Shown: piece by piece, positions 11,041 to 24,471 of the stretch
How positions within the stretch are numbered: the first letter of the stretch is position 1
Layout of the letters: the number at the start of each line of letters is the position of its first letter
Assembly (NCBI RefSeq): GCF_002443255.2
Contig: NW_019211457.1
Span: forward strand, 47,725,043-47,789,042
Source of the DNA: Varroa destructor
Lineage: Eukaryota; Arthropoda; Arachnida; Mesostigmata; Varroidae
DNA: 64,000 bases
Reading direction: 5' to 3'
Program-made: the position numbers and the translations under genes
Notes under the pieces: model-generated
Database searches by the model: none
The model's input: the letters and a program-made list of their open reading frames with translations, nothing else
Told to the model about the DNA's origin: nothing

Positions 11041-13030
11041 TTGTCAAATCAAAGTAACACGGGATTGTACCTGCAGACGACCTTCTCTGAAGTTGTCAAT
11101 TCAGCCAAATGGCAGGACCTTATGCTACTTATAGAACATCGGATTTAGGGCGAATGCAAAATCGTTCTTTTAGAAGATTTTAAATAAGCTGGGATCTTAC
11201 GCCAGGCCAGGCGACAGGTACTAAAATGACCTCAGTCACTACAAACAGAAGTGTGGATCCCCTCATAGTGGTAGAGGAGTTAAAATCAGGATCTATTCTC
11301 AGGAATGCTTCAAACTGCTAGGAAGTTGATTTTGACATCCTCGAAGCCGTAGGCCCCTCGGTTGTCGCTATGCTGAGAGAGTTGATCTTTCCCTTCACAA
11401 TGATGAGATTATTTCGGCACTTCAGAAGAAATGGACTGTTGCTCACTCCCCTATACAATCACAAAGTTCTCGATTGGGAAAACTATGTAGTTGCCTGTGG
11501 TAACAATCACAAATCGAACAACTTCATTTTGATTGGACCGTCTAGATACAAGTTGAAGAAAAGTTTTCAGTCTGCATATGCTTCCAGTGCCAAGTTATAG
11601 GCCATATAAACTAAAACTGCTACAAAAAAAGGGTGGAGGTCGGCGTTGCTGGAACTTTGCTTCACAAATGTACAAAGATAAATATGCTATGTTCCCGGCG
11701 ACTCTCTGGTAGTTAGGAAGTCAGACGCAGGATATGTATGGACAGATCTTACCTATATCAGCCGAATGTATTCGCGATACATCAGATTGACTCACGTATT
11801 GATATATTCACAGACACGCTAAATAACAAAAGCACTTCATTCGGTGGCCGTAACAGCCCTCACACTAATATGTCAGAACCTCAACATTGTGTCTGTTGTG
11901 TGAAATCCTGAAAAATCTAATCACGGAAGATACGTCGTACTCGACTGACGTGCTGCAAGCCACATAACTGCATACAGTAGAAGGAACCTCCCATAAGAGC
12001 GAGCCAAAAACTTCGGGCAACCCCACACTGGACGATGAATTTTCGGCTCCCAGAGAAGCTGCATAAAAGATCTTGGTCAACGAACTGAACCTCACTGGTC
12101 GCATTGTATAGAAATCAAGCTGATCACGGACGTTCTAAGTAACATGCATAAGCCTGCGTGCCTTAGAATTAGAGACAAAGGAACGTTAAAAAATGAGCTG
12201 CAGAGACTTTTAAGCAATGACCCCCCCCCCCCCCCCCAACATACAAAAAAATCTACAGAGGTTACTCTAAAAGCCTGTTAGCATATACTACTTCATGAAA
12301 CGGTATCTAATAATTCCTAAGTGTAACGCGGAGATAACGCATGCGCGACAAGAAAGCGCAAACGACGCGAACAATCGAACGGATTGGGAGCAGGGTACTC
12401 CAACTCTTCAACCCCCAAGCTGAATGCTGCCGTGCAAAAGCTATCTTTAAATAAAAAATAAGAAAAAGTAGGAGTTTCTTCTGCGCAGAACTGGTCTCAC
12501 GAATTAGTCAAAAGAACTGCTACTGACACAAAACCTCCCAGAGCCCAAATGACAAAATACCTCAGTCTTTTTTTCATCCATAGCGTTCTACAGCGGTCCT
12601 CGTATAAATTTTACCACAACACCGGATAAATCGGTTTTGGCCTTCCTCCTGTAACGACCCATGAGGTTCTGCGAACAGCATACGGACTAAAGCTATAAAC
12701 TAAACTCAGCAAGTTATCCCTGGCTGTAAGGGTGCTAAACTTCCTGATATCATTGCTTAAGTTATGGAGCACGCTTTAACTAGCGGCGTCCTGCCGAGGG
12801 CGTGAAAAACCGCCGAAGCAGTGCTAATTGTAAAGAGGACAAGTATATTGTGGCGTGGCTACTTGTATGGAGGCTCGACTTCGGCGTTTCGCCATAACCC
12901 AATCCTTACTCCTAGACAACTAGTTTCGGTTTTGAAAGCTCAGGATGCTTTATTGACAAGAGACCGAGTTGTCGGAATCGAAAGCAAAAGCGTTTCTAAT
13001 AATCCTCCTAGGTGTATCAAATGCTTTTAA
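11040..13030 (+). pseudogene. Decayed non-LTR retrotransposon pol (endonuclease to reverse-transcriptase start)
   Basis: Near 11060-11200 a frame reads like the central LINE endonuclease segment: LMLLIEHRI, a stop, then KIVLLEDFK, where the family normally has a hydrophobic run and GDFN. Around 12400-12520 is a basic linker. At 12650-12700, VTTHEVLRTAYGLK resembles the start of the RT domain (normally VTxEEVxxAIxxLK). After a frameshift at 12719, PGCKGAKLPDII follows, then SGVLPRA, a stop and KTAEAVLIVK at 12780-12830. The normal form is PGxDGIPxxxL...GxFPxxWKxAxVVLIPK. The frame then stays open to 13030, but the palm motifs (FxDxxxAFD, YxDD) are not found, so the copy ends or becomes unreadable there. 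Internal stops and frameshifts make it dead. Clade uncertain. Confidence 0.55.
12221..12237. repeat. Poly(C) tract, 17 bases
   Basis: An uninterrupted run of 17 C within the LINE relic. A second, shorter C-rich run lies at 19970-19986. Such tracts are prone to length errors in assembly, so frame calls across it are unreliable. Confidence 0.95.
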
Positions 13031-16000
13031 TGTTACCTTAAATACTATCTTAAATATTCTAAAACGGAATCAATTCTCATCTAACCCACTGAGACTTAAT
13101 TCGAGATATTTAAAAGACAAATAGTTAACGAACAAGAGCGCTGCGATACCCATAACGGCAAGTGCGTTTCAGGGCTCAATCTTAGAATCCGTTGCTCATG
13201 AACACCGCCCATAATGAGATATTGAAGTTCTAGGATTCACCGTTCTGCATAAAACTCCTCTGTCTATACGGGTTCACTATCATTGTCCAAGCAAAGACTT
13301 TTTCGGGGCCAAACTGATTGGCAACAAAGTTGTTAGACTTGTATCTGACTGGATTGTTTTCAAAAGCAAAAAAGTTTCAAGCAAAGCATAGCTAAAACAA
13401 ACATAGCATAAACAATTGTATTTCTAAGCCGCTCTGCTTGATAGAAATGATTTCATCATAATTATATGATTGCAGTTCATTCTTCCGTTTAGTTCAAGTT
13501 TTCTGGGCGTCTCTCTTTGAAATTGCGTTCAGATTCTCCTTGATCTTCAATAGCCGCAATGAGTTCATCTTCCAGTTCCAAGAGGCTGCTTCAGCAGCTG
13601 TTTGAAATAGATAAAGAGCAAAGTAAAATAAGTATAGTTTTTTTTTTGACAGAAACGTCTATTTTTGAAGCCTGAGTTAGGTGGACCCCATTTACTGCAG
13701 AATATAATTACAACAAATTTATGAAAAAAAAGAGAGTGAAGTTTCAAATAGAAGTTAACAGGAAATTTAAGAGAAAAGGAAAAACACTTGAGGAGACCGC
13801 TATTTAGAATCTCTTCTTACAGATAAGTCATACCTAACTTTGAGGGTTAAATTTTATGCAATCCGAATTGCCATCTAGTAAAAATGGATTAGAAAAAATA
13901 GTATAAGGTCTAAAAACGCTTTCTGATGCTTTCGAGGTTTTAGCCTTACTGAGTATAGTCTCTTCGGAACGCAATCTGCCCTCACTTAAAGGCAAGAACG
14001 TATGAGCAAAAATATCAGCTAAGAAGTGTGAGTTATTCTTGATAGGTGGGTTGCTACTTTCTTCACGTGTGCGGATTGGTAACTTTGATCTCGTCTCTAT
14101 CTCAATAGTATGAGCCAGTCTCAAAGAAAAGGAACTGGGTTAAGAATCCTGAATAGGCCCTAGTAGAGGTAGATATCTTTACTTAGCGTAGCTACTGTCC
14201 GCGTACTAGTGTGGACGAAACATTGGTTAGATTCGCTGACGACTTTTCTTTTTTCTGCAAGAACTCTCTTATTCATTAGTATTTGGCTAGTAACCTCCTT
14301 TTTTTATTTGTCCTATCTGCTCAACCATGCATCAGCATTACCCAGAGTGAAATAAAATCAGCACTTTTTAGTATCGGCTTTCTCTTTAAAGTCTCCCGTC
14401 GGTAAGAGGTTTTCCAATAGATAACGCAATGCATCCTAATGCTTGGTGTTGCACATGTAGACGCCAACGAAATGATGTATAAAATCACTTTGGTGTATGC
14501 AGTGGTGACAGCTTGGACATTATCGTTGGGTGATGATTGTGTAGTAATAACTTAAGAAAACAGCACAACCACGTTGACGACTCCCTTGATGATCGCACGA
14601 AACGTAATTTATAAAACATAAAATATTTTAGGAAGATCACCACCGATAACTTTGTATTTCCGTCGATCTAGATTTGCATTATTTATAGCTGCAAAAACAT
14701 CTGCAGAAACACGAGTTTCTAGAGCAGGTTACGATAGCCTTTTCTGCAACTAGTTTACTACTAAGCACCTTTGGCAGTAATGTTGTCACCGTTGTGTACT
14801 TCTATTATGACGTGACTACCGCTAGTTGCGCTATTGCCTTGTATTTTAGAAGGCCCATTTACCTGTCCTGCAAATTCCAGTCCAACAGATTTATTATCGT
14901 TTACAGGCTCTCTCTTTGCAAGCACAGACCACTGACACTGTTTTTTTCAAAATGACTGTCTTTTCGTTCTATGTCAGTAGTTGGCAGGTGTTGTTCCTGC
15001 TGCAATTTTAGAGATTTTTAGAATTTTAGGTGCTTAGTTTTGACAGCTTTGTCTCCCTTTCGCAGCCATATGGAATAAAGAGTTACACTAATCACTCAGA
15101 AGCAACATTATGTTTCTTATTTACATCAGATTTAACTAGTTCCTTTTTGTGACTACTGATGGCGTCTAGAATCACATGGATCAGGTTGAACCAGAAATAG
15201 CTTGACTGACTGCTCTGAGACATTTTTTACAACAAATTAATGGGAGCAACTACCGAAGTCTTTGTCGAGACGTAGAGACGAACGGTATGAAAACTGCAAT
15301 GAAACCTTAAATTTGAGGGGTTTCGTTTTGGCCGCTGTTGCATTTCCTTATGCTGACTTTATAGGCACAAATGAACTGATTAACAGCTGCCTGTACCGTA
15401 GTAACATAAACAATCAATCAAATTTCATTTGTTCACCTTTGCTTGTAGTAGATAAAAAAAACTTCATACATACAGACCAGTAACACAATATTCCAATATA
15501 AGAGTGTGCATGTAGAACCACTCAAAACGGTTACCAAAAAAATATTCAGTTTTCTTTAGTCTATAGGTTAGGTTGCTTTTGGCGCTAATACTCTGCAGCT
15601 CATCTGCAACATGCCATTTCCTAGTTTTTCTTCCCGATGGATCCGAACAGACTACCAAGTTTTGTTCTATCCTGTTAAAGGCTCCTGTCGTCAACTATTA
15701 AGTGGAAGCCTTTTCTAGGTAATAATTTAAGAAGAAGTACTTCCTTTGATGAAATGCACCTGTTTCGCAATCGATGACATCTTCATTAAAATCATAGTTT
15801 TGCGCGACATTAGCTTCGTTGCGCTCATCGAAGTCTCTTTGGAAGTTTTCGCGGCCAGAGCTTGGGCAGTAGCAGATTATTTCTTCCTTAGCTAGTTGTT
15901 ACCTAAGGGACCCTAATAGTTTCCGACCTTTTTTGGACTCTTGGGGTCCTACTACAATACCCATAAGATACCATACGTTTTCCAACCGTGTCCTTTTAGT

Positions 16001-17880
16001 CTGACATTGGTGATATTTTTCCTCTTACGGGACACGTCTCCTCCGTTCACGTCAACCCTCTACCAACCTTATGTCTCAGGTCGCGTCCGTCATATTTCGT
16101 GTACGAGTTCGTATCTTCTGTGTCATTCACAACGTTGCTGGGTTTTATCTTCGGATACTTACACGTTCATCATAGGTTCTTCCACTTAAACCTTAAAAAT
16201 TAGGTTCCTGTTATTTGAGGTTCCTCGCTCATCTGCTAAATGTGTTCCACTAATAATTAGCATTCGACCTCCTAGAGATCTATTCAACCATATCAGCAAG
16301 AACAAAGTCAAAATGTTTCTCGACGAATGCCACGTTGTATTTAAATGAGGCACAGAAGAGAAATGCAGAGATTAGAGTTAAAACACAGTATTGGAAAAAA
16401 AGTAAACCCGGTAGGTCTAAAGCAAAAATCATGTGGTATGTTCACACTCACCTATGCTTTTTTAGTTGTTTATCACCAAGGAAAAACCATTGTCTCATGT
16501 GCAGCTCAAACGAAATCATAGAAGCTGTATCCAACGTCGCCAAAAACATTTAGGATTATCCGAAGTCGTTCCGGACCCAGATTGATGTCCGGTCAGATAG
16601 AAGAGATGAAAAGTGTTCTATGAGGAAGGAGCAAAACACATCTTGATTCTGCTGTATATACTATAACAAGGACGAATATCTAGAAAAAGAAAAAAAATAA
16701 ACCACTATACAATAAAACTACGAGCTTGCTAATATAATAACAATTAATAAAATATACTGAATTATCTCCACTCCAATAAATATTATGTTTAAACTATATA
16801 GCCAACTGAAAAGCCTATAGGCCCTTAAAATAAAACGCCTCGTACGTAATACACCTCTGACAAGAACCGTATGCTCATGCGTAATTCAGAATTCAATAGC
16901 TATTACCTTGAACTAAATACTAAGTTTAATCAACGTACAGTTCCTTAAGTCTAGTCTGATGAAAAATAAGAGAGATTAAGAAATCGGATTTCTGTGAGGA
17001 TGCCTATTTTGTACAATGTCACGGTAGCGGAGCCACAGAACGTAGGTGAAGCATTGGATTTACTTCAGGCTGCAAATAAGAATTCAACATGGTGAATTAA
17101 TTCAGTATGAATTCATGATGAAATAATTAAAAGCTAGACAAAACACCAATGGTATTAACACTTTAAGAGCTACTCCTGAGAATGGCAGCTTCGAAATGCG
17201 CTACGTCGTCAAGGTCAATAATCACTAATATTGAGATGTCAAGCGCTATAGTATCAATCTAGTTATTCGCGTATTTAATCAAAAATCGGGCAGAAACACT
17301 TGCACCCATGTGCAAATTTGAGCCACTCAAAACGGTGTTTGTGATCACAGCAGCTAAGCATTTACTCATTCTTGAATAGTTAAAAGTTGCGCCATTTTAA
17401 GGACAGATTTCGATTAAGGAGTTGATATATTACAACCGGCTGCACAACTCGAAAAGGAAATATCGATTGGGAGAAGTATTTCAAGCTCAAAGAAGTTCTA
17501 TTAAATTAACTATAGAACAAGATATACAGCTGTCTGCACTAGGCAGGACTGCGATGACATACACTTTGCAGTCATGTGTGTATGTAGATTATGTGGTCAT
17601 GGCGAACTCAGGGCAAAAAGCGATTGAAGAGTTGAAACGCGATAGATAAAAACATCTTAACTAATAAACTTTTAAGCTATTTGTAAGTACTGAAGTTCTT
17701 GTTGATAACAGTAAAAATTTGTCAATGAACCAGATTAAAAATGGCTCAGGTGCTGAAAAGTACCCGATGAGCAAATGTAAGTAAAGCAACACCCCTATTG
17801 CTACCAACTTACATAAACATTCGGAATCGGCAGCAGGTTTTCTGTATATAGGGATCAGATGCTTTCTAGCTAATGCAAAG
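13031..17880. other. No recognisable gene; possible minus-strand element debris
   Basis: The only hint is a 96-codon minus frame (13834-14124) with the string HFLADIFAHTF. It is reminiscent of the linker before the RT domain of LINEs, where eKAxxLAxxFA is common, but nothing that should follow it is found. The rest (14.2-17.3 kb) shows no motif I can support. The part at 17.3-17.88 kb could belong to the gag relic downstream, but I see no specific signal. Confidence 0.35.
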
Positions 17881-18354
17881 AAACCTGGTATTTACTTTGT
17901 CGTTAGGTGTCCGGATTGTTATACAAAAGAACACGAGGCACGAGCCCTCAATTTTTTTGGTACTTCTAGTGAACTATGGAACTGAGAACATTTTACGAAT
18001 CGAATAGTAAGTTGGAAAGTGATTGAATATGCTAGTAATGATCATTCTTTTTACGAAAGATCAAAGCGTGTTACGATTAAATCTCCTTCATTAAAGAAAA
18101 TCAAAAGAAACAAGGAATTCATCATAAAATGCGGTCTAAGCAAGAATAGGTCAGAATGATATTTTTATAAAGCCCATTGCAACGAGCCAATTTATAAAAC
18201 TGAGAAATTCATCAGAGATTACAAACTCTGTCAAAAATGTTTTAGTGTAGGTATTACAACTAATCATTAATCTATCAAAGCACTACCAGGTGATTCAAGA
18301 CAGATTTTTGGAGGTATACGCAGTGAACACGCGGTGAACTACTGGTTCCATTAA
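17881..18354 (+). pseudogene. BEL/Pao-like gag zinc-knuckle relic
   Basis: A single reading frame is maintained for 158 codons with only three stops (TGA 17983, TGA 18157, TAA 18268) before the TAA at 18352. The C-terminal half reads IIKCGLSKN, HCNEPIYKTEKFIRDY, KLCQKCFSVG, then SEHAVNYWFH. BEL/Pao gag proteins have a Cys/His-rich end in this order: CxxCxxxH...C..F...ERxxxVxxxxLCFxCLxxGH...C...H..LH. Here some Cys/His ligands are replaced, for instance by Ser or Thr. Gag packages the retrotransposon RNA; this copy cannot be full length. Protease and pol should follow downstream, but 18.36-19.1 kb does not show them clearly. Family call from motif order only; gag of another LTR family is the main alternative. 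Confidence 0.5.
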
Positions 18355-20669
18355 CGATCTTTATACGCCAGATGTATACACGTTGACACATTTAAAGCAC
18401 CATTCAATCCGCGTGAACGCTGAGACATCTCCTAAGAAAGTACAAACACACAGCTTTGTCTACACGCTAGTCCAGTCCAACCAAGTTTACCAAAGCCGTA
18501 GATTGTCATAATTGATCTTCCCCGTAGTGCTGGAAAAAATAATAAAAAAATGTTTCTTTTATATTCCGGAAGGTTTTTACTAGTTTACCTGCATGGGCTT
18601 GTCTTTGCGGACTTCCCGATACGTTTCAACGGCTTATGGTATATGATTTTGTATATTATAACATATAAACTGCTTCTTCTGTGAATTGAAGACATTCTGA
18701 TCTACTCCTACAGTATCTCGCAGCAATGCTGGAAACTATGGAGAGGGCGCTGTAGAATTTAAAGACCAGTAAGTACTTTTGACAGCAGACAAGAGAGTTT
18801 ACCTCGGAGATATGATTTGTATAAAAGTCATCTCTTTAAACCTGGCTAAACTGAGAGTTGTCAAGGGTATTCAGGTTCCCGCTAAAAAAAAGAACTCAAA
18901 GAGTTTGCTCAACTCAACTTCTCAAAAGCTGTATTACAGACGGTTTTGCAAGGATAAACAGGGTAAATAATATATACATTTTTGAAGAACAGCCAGGTAG
19001 CTTCGGTTATAATAAAGTCTTGGATTTCGTACATTTATTTATTATTATACATTTTATAGTTTATTTTTTAGTGCAAGTACTACCTATTTTTAATTCTCAG
19101 CCGGTATGAGCAATTATGTGGAAGGAATCGTGTAAAGAATGTACCCTGTATTAAATATACAGGTTTAATAACTGAAACATGGCTTTTATTAAAGAATAAA
19201 AGAAACATCGAAATAAACTGATGAAGAAGTTATGAGTCAAGGCTACATTCTGCAATGAGATTTATTGGTTTGAGAGCGATTTTAGTATAAATTGAATGTA
19301 GAGAAACTGGTCGCCGGTAGCAGTAGACATCTTTGGAAGCTCTGCATTTGATCGTACTGTAGGTCCCTTAGGCCCTAATGCTATGGCATGTGGTACAAAA
19401 TGATCACGAAGTGCATGGTCTAAAATTACCTATATAGGTTTTTTAGAGAGATATGAATTATTGCATTTATGCACGGCACTTGGAGCTATTTTCCTTGATA
19501 GTACATTTGTTGAAGCCGGAGTGTGGAACTCACTCATTTGTCTATAGACAAGAAAAACCAAGCGCCATCAGCTTAGAGTCCAATGGTACCCATTAGATCA
19601 CTATAGTCATGTCTAATTTCCTAATTGTAACCTTAGTTCTTGCCATTTTCGTATTTTGGTTTTCCTTATCTCTGGCAGCTTTAGATATCTTTGGCCTTTC
19701 TTCAGCTATGAAGTGCCAAAATAACACCCAGTACCAAAACCACCTAGGTGCAGACAACTCTATTTGCTCTTGACACCGTAATTGCTTCCGCTCTTTGCAC
19801 CTTAAGTACAGTTTTTCGGCTCAAAAATGGCAAAATTTTTTGTCGGATTGGCGGTGTCTGTGCACTCTTCTCCGATAAATCACCGTTATTAATGCCACGC
19901 GTGATAAAACTCTGGACAACACTTCCTTCTGTCCACTGTTTGCGTATCACGCAAGGTTTCTTACCCCTCCCCCCTCGCCCCCCCCCAAAAAAAACGGTAA
20001 AAACTTGAAAAAAACAGCTCATCAGCACTCCGAAAAACTATGGAAGCCGCAACTCAAGGGGGAAAATTCGCGTTTATTTGTTGGCGAAATGTAGGTGCTC
20101 CGGTTAGTTTCTGTTTTAATACACGTTTTCCCTTGCTTGCTTATATATATATATATATATATTTATTCTATTCACAACCTTTATTATCTTGTAAGACAAA
20201 CTTGGTACAAAATTTAGTATACTTAGGTAGAAACCTGTTACTTAGCTTAAATTTTCCATTTACATCTTTCTTACAATTCATCCTTTCCATTTCATATTTT
20301 TTATGCATATCGATAGTTATATATATCCTATAATTATATATATCCTGCTTTTTGTAAATTGTTCACTACAAAAATTACTATTTTTATAAGTGTACATCCT
20401 TACACGTATTAAGATCCGTCTAACCTTCCTAACGTTCTACTGCTGTATTTTTAATCCACAAGCTCCTGCAGCACTCCTTCACCTTTTCGTTTGCGTTGTT
20501 TGTGATACCGTACTGTACCGTGTTTTGTTTATTCTATCAACAAGTCTATCAACTAGTTCATTTTGAAAAACTTTTGCAAGCTGGAATCTATTGCACTAAT
20601 GTACGCCACTCCATCAAGCGCTAACAAAACATTATCGTTGGTCCTGAAAGGTCACAGTTCAAATTGAGT
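18355..20669. other. No recognisable gene; low-complexity and overlapping open frames
   Basis: Between 19740 and 20010 both strands are open for about 90 codons. The sequence includes C-rich and A-rich runs near 19975-19992, which argues for chance rather than coding. A (TA)n microsatellite lies at 20142-20162. Nothing else is supported. Confidence 0.4.
20142..20162. repeat. (TA)n microsatellite
   Basis: About ten uninterrupted TA units. They create the artefactual Tyr-Ile repeat in an overlapping frame. Confidence 0.95.
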
Positions 20670-20906
20670 TTAGAATCTTCTACTCATATCTAATAATGAC
20701 ACGACTACCAGTTGATTACTAAATTTTTCGCTTGGTAGAGCTTTGTACACAGCAACCAGTTCTAAAAGTATCGAATTATTGCGGCTTTTGATTTCAACCG
20801 TTGTACCGCGCCCATTGTGTAAGAGGCATATACCAGCTTCCCCATGCCGGGCCCAAACGACCCATGAAGAAGCTATTTGAAGAGCAAAGCTAGCTAACCA
20901 ATAATA
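20670..20906 (-). pseudogene. RNase H-fold-like relic of a retroelement
   Basis: A stop-bounded 78-codon minus frame with unusual G+C for this area. Its layout fits an RNase H fold. A first strand (SSWVVWARHG) and a second (EAGICLLHNG) are followed by a third (GTTVEIKS). Then comes a helix with Glu (SILLELVAVYKAL) and a fourth strand ending in Asp (QLVVVSLLDM). Retroelement RNase H needs Asp in strand 1, Glu in the helix and Asp in strand 4. The last two are in place; the first is not visible. RT sequence expected upstream (21-23 kb, minus) was not recognised. It could come from a LINE, a DIRS-like or another retroelement, or be chance; I lean to a real relic. Confidence 0.35.
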
Positions 20907-23900
20907 TTATTTTGTTCGACCTTTAAAAGTCGGAACGTCCTGACATTTCCTTGTAATATTGGGCAGCATTGTCTTCGTTATCAGGTTAATGTCTATAATA
21001 TTCACTGCAAGCAAATTAGACACTGGCAACCCCTTCGTTCATTGCCGGCTGCTGTCTTCGCATGCTTAATTTTACTTCTAAGCAGACACAGCTAATATCA
21101 GTCAATGTTCACATTAAACTGGTTCAACAACATGCCTTATCAGCAAAAATTCTCTACAGACTTCAACCGGCTTTACATTATTAACCGAAGTTGCGCTCGA
21201 AAGACATATTTCTGTATTACCACATAAGTGAAACATGTTGTTAGTTTTCTTGCTGTCAAATTGTTCCTAAATTCTCATACGAAATCTATTTTAAAGCACA
21301 AAACATGCATGATAAGTAGAATGAAATTCTTCATGCGTCTTCACACATGCTTCTTAATAGGTTGTTATTATATCTTAGCGGTTTAAGCTCTTTTATAACA
21401 CAATAGCACTTTCCGTCACCTTGAAGCTCCATAAATTTGGCATAATGTATTTGTATATCGTAAATCTGTGAACAATAAAATTAATTTCATTTACTTATGT
21501 ATCATATAATTCTTTTATTAATTATTATTCAATTAGCGTTACGACATGGTGGTCGCAGCCAGACGGAAACAGTAGACAGTTTTCTGAAATTTGTTTTTGC
21601 CTATTGTTACACTTAAGAAAACCTAGCCAGGCACTTCAGCTATGTGTGTGCTGGCAAGTAATTTGAAAGAAAGAGTAATAAATGTTTTCTTTCTCTTAGA
21701 ACTCTCACAAAGTTAACTCTTGGAAGATATATACTAACTGTGAATTAAAATTAACACATTATCTCGAAACTATAATTTAGATCTGCAATATGTTTTTTGT
21801 AGCTTTGTAACTACATTGCTGAGGCTACTAATGCTGGTTTCATTGACACTATAATAATTTCTCCTAGCTTTATTCAATACAAAAGGGTTTCGTCACGTTG
21901 TCTTATGAATTATATTATTTTATTTATGTATTATTATTATGCCATTATCAATATGTGCCCTTGTTATTTATGTTACGCTCACTCAAGCATAATTCCAGGT
22001 TACTCTATTTTAGCAGTAATATAGCCGTAATTTCGTCGTACTTAATCATCTGCTACCAAACTTTCGACTAGATTGCTGCAGTTATAACTCTGCGGTCGTC
22101 CTGCGTGCAATAATTTAAGGAGTGCGAATACCTGCGTTGACTTGCTTTGTGTAAGCTGTTGCCTACTTTGTCACGTAATGACGGCAGTTTGTTTGAGCTG
22201 ATATTATATTTCTTCTGAGCAGGATGCTGCGCTTTTGTATTTTTGCGATTGCCTGCAGTGCCTTGTTGTGACGCAATGTGTATTTCTGTACATGTCTTGT
22301 AAATGTCAGATTTTTGTATAATTGAAATTACGAATTGTGAAGTCAGATAACACAGAAAATATATCGGTAGGCCTTAGCCCTATTCGCTTGTCTGAATCTC
22401 CATCGGCACGACTATTTTGAATGAAGTGGCCTGATGCTCAGTTGCAACAGGTTGTGTGAAATTAGGGTTGTAAGACTCTCTAAGAGTCTTTGTCATTTGT
22501 CAGAGTTTGTTATTTGTGATGTTCAGTGTAAGAATCCCTATTAAGTGTAATTTAATTCCAATAAAATCTATGCCACTTTTAACGCTAACGTATACGTTTG
22601 TAATACTGGCTCTTCAACGCAACAGCCTAATAGCCACTCTTGTGAAAAATCTGTGGGCGGGACATTGATTGGGCCAAATAGGTATGAAATGTCTTGTGTT
22701 TTTCCAGTGAACTCAATTCATCCTTTCTTGCCTTCTTGCAATTATTTTGGTGACTTAATGATGATTCTCTGTGCAGAGCTTATATTTAGTGAGCGGTAGA
22801 ACTTGGCCGAAATATTTCTGAGCTGGTATATCTGCTCTTTTTTGTGCTAGCCCAATAATTCTGTGTTGATGTCTATCGTCTTAACTAAATTGATGAGTTA
22901 TCATTTAAGAATACGTGTGTGGATGGTAGGCCTTGACTGTATGACTTTCATTATCTTAGTGCATTAGTGTAAGATCACCTAAACATGTTGCATTTACTAA
23001 GTCTTTCACCATATATGGAAAATCGGGCAGGGTCAGCTGTTAGTCGGGCGAAACTGCCTGTGGTTTGCGCACTCAGCCCTCGCGCTAGCACAGCGGTAAT
23101 AATGTTACTTGCAAGCTTGCTACCTCTGTTCTTAGCGTTAGTAGCCTTGTAATCGCGTCTTAGACAAATAAAGCACTACAACATCTTTAATTCTAGAATA
23201 ACTGATCTAAGTTATTAACTCTGGTCATTTATTTACCTATCAAATAAGAATAAATACATATTTTTTCAATGTAGCCTAAAGTCCCGCGGACTACATGTGC
23301 ACACATTTTTAACGAGATCAAATAACATGGCGGCGATCATAATTCGAAAAACTATTGTTATGAAGTAAATTTGAGAATGCCATTTAAATATCCAGATCAT
23401 ATAGGTTTACCAATTTCTATCTATCTATACATATTCTATGCGGCCACGGAGAATTTCTAATTTTATAAAACGTGGAGCACTTTCTGAAGGCTGTACCAAA
23501 TCTGCGATAGGAATGATGTGATGATTTCACTTCGATCAAACATTGTAGGTATATTGCCTGCTCTAACATCACGCAAATCAAGAAGTATGAAAATATGTTT
23601 TTCGTTAGTTATATATACATGAAATTACAATATTCAACCTCCATCGGTTAGAAGATGGTTCCGCGTTTGCTTATATATCTATATTTTTTTTTAATGGTCC
23701 CTTTAACCATGTTGCACGAAGCGTATATATAAAAATTGTTACGATTGTATGTCTGAATGATACTGCGATCAAATAACAAGGAAGAGATCAATCAACCCCT
23801 GTTGAATTAATGGGACATTATGATTTTTAACTTGAGATATATCATTTTGTCTCGTGACATAGTTAGGAAATTAAAGGGCAGATATCGCTGATAATAGGTT

Positions 23901-24470
23901 GTTCGTTAAACAGTAAGTAAATAGGCAGTCAAACGCATCTGAAACAGCTAGATCATTGCACTTAAGGCTCCGAAGATTTTTTGTTTCGTCGATAAAACGA
24001 ATTCAAATGTTTAAAGCCAACTTTGAGTCTTCAAAGATGCAGTGTGATTTTTTACTCAACATTAATCCGTGTTGAGAATCTAGATCATTCTCCATGACTA
24101 TCTCCAAATCGTTGTATGCTCGTTTACGCTTATCTTACATCCCATGACAAAAAATTTGGTCAAGTCATATGTAGACAATCACGAACAGCTATCGTAATAA
24201 TGTTAAATCTAAGCAATGTTCTTATCTCTATGACAGAACTTCAAAACTATATTTAGTGAATACTTCCATATGGTAAATAAGTTAATTTCAAATACCAAAG
24301 AGATTAAACGTCGTAATATCCAAATAGTTTAAAAATGAAAGTAACGGCTTTTGTTTTTTTCAGTAACGTAAATGCAAGTGTTTAGTGTTCAACATCACAT
24401 GAGAAGTAGAAGGTACACAACTTTTTGCTACGGTCTGTTCGTTCACCTCCCATTTGCTTCTCATCGAACC
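20907..24470. other. No recognisable gene in AT-rich DNA
   Basis: Only a small hairpin (22472-22490: AAGACTCT, 3-nt loop, AGAGTCTT) and short simple repeats are seen. There are no long frames and no transposase or polymerase motifs. Confidence 0.45.
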
Positions 24471-24471
24471 A

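Noticed and set aside
13834..14124. Minus frame with HFLADIFAHTF as the linker of another LINE
   Set aside because: Only one short string resembles the LINE linker, and no RT motifs follow in any minus frame below it.
19744..20028. Overlapping ORFs on both strands as genes
   Set aside because: The openness is driven by low-complexity C- and A-rich runs, and neither translation has a motif.
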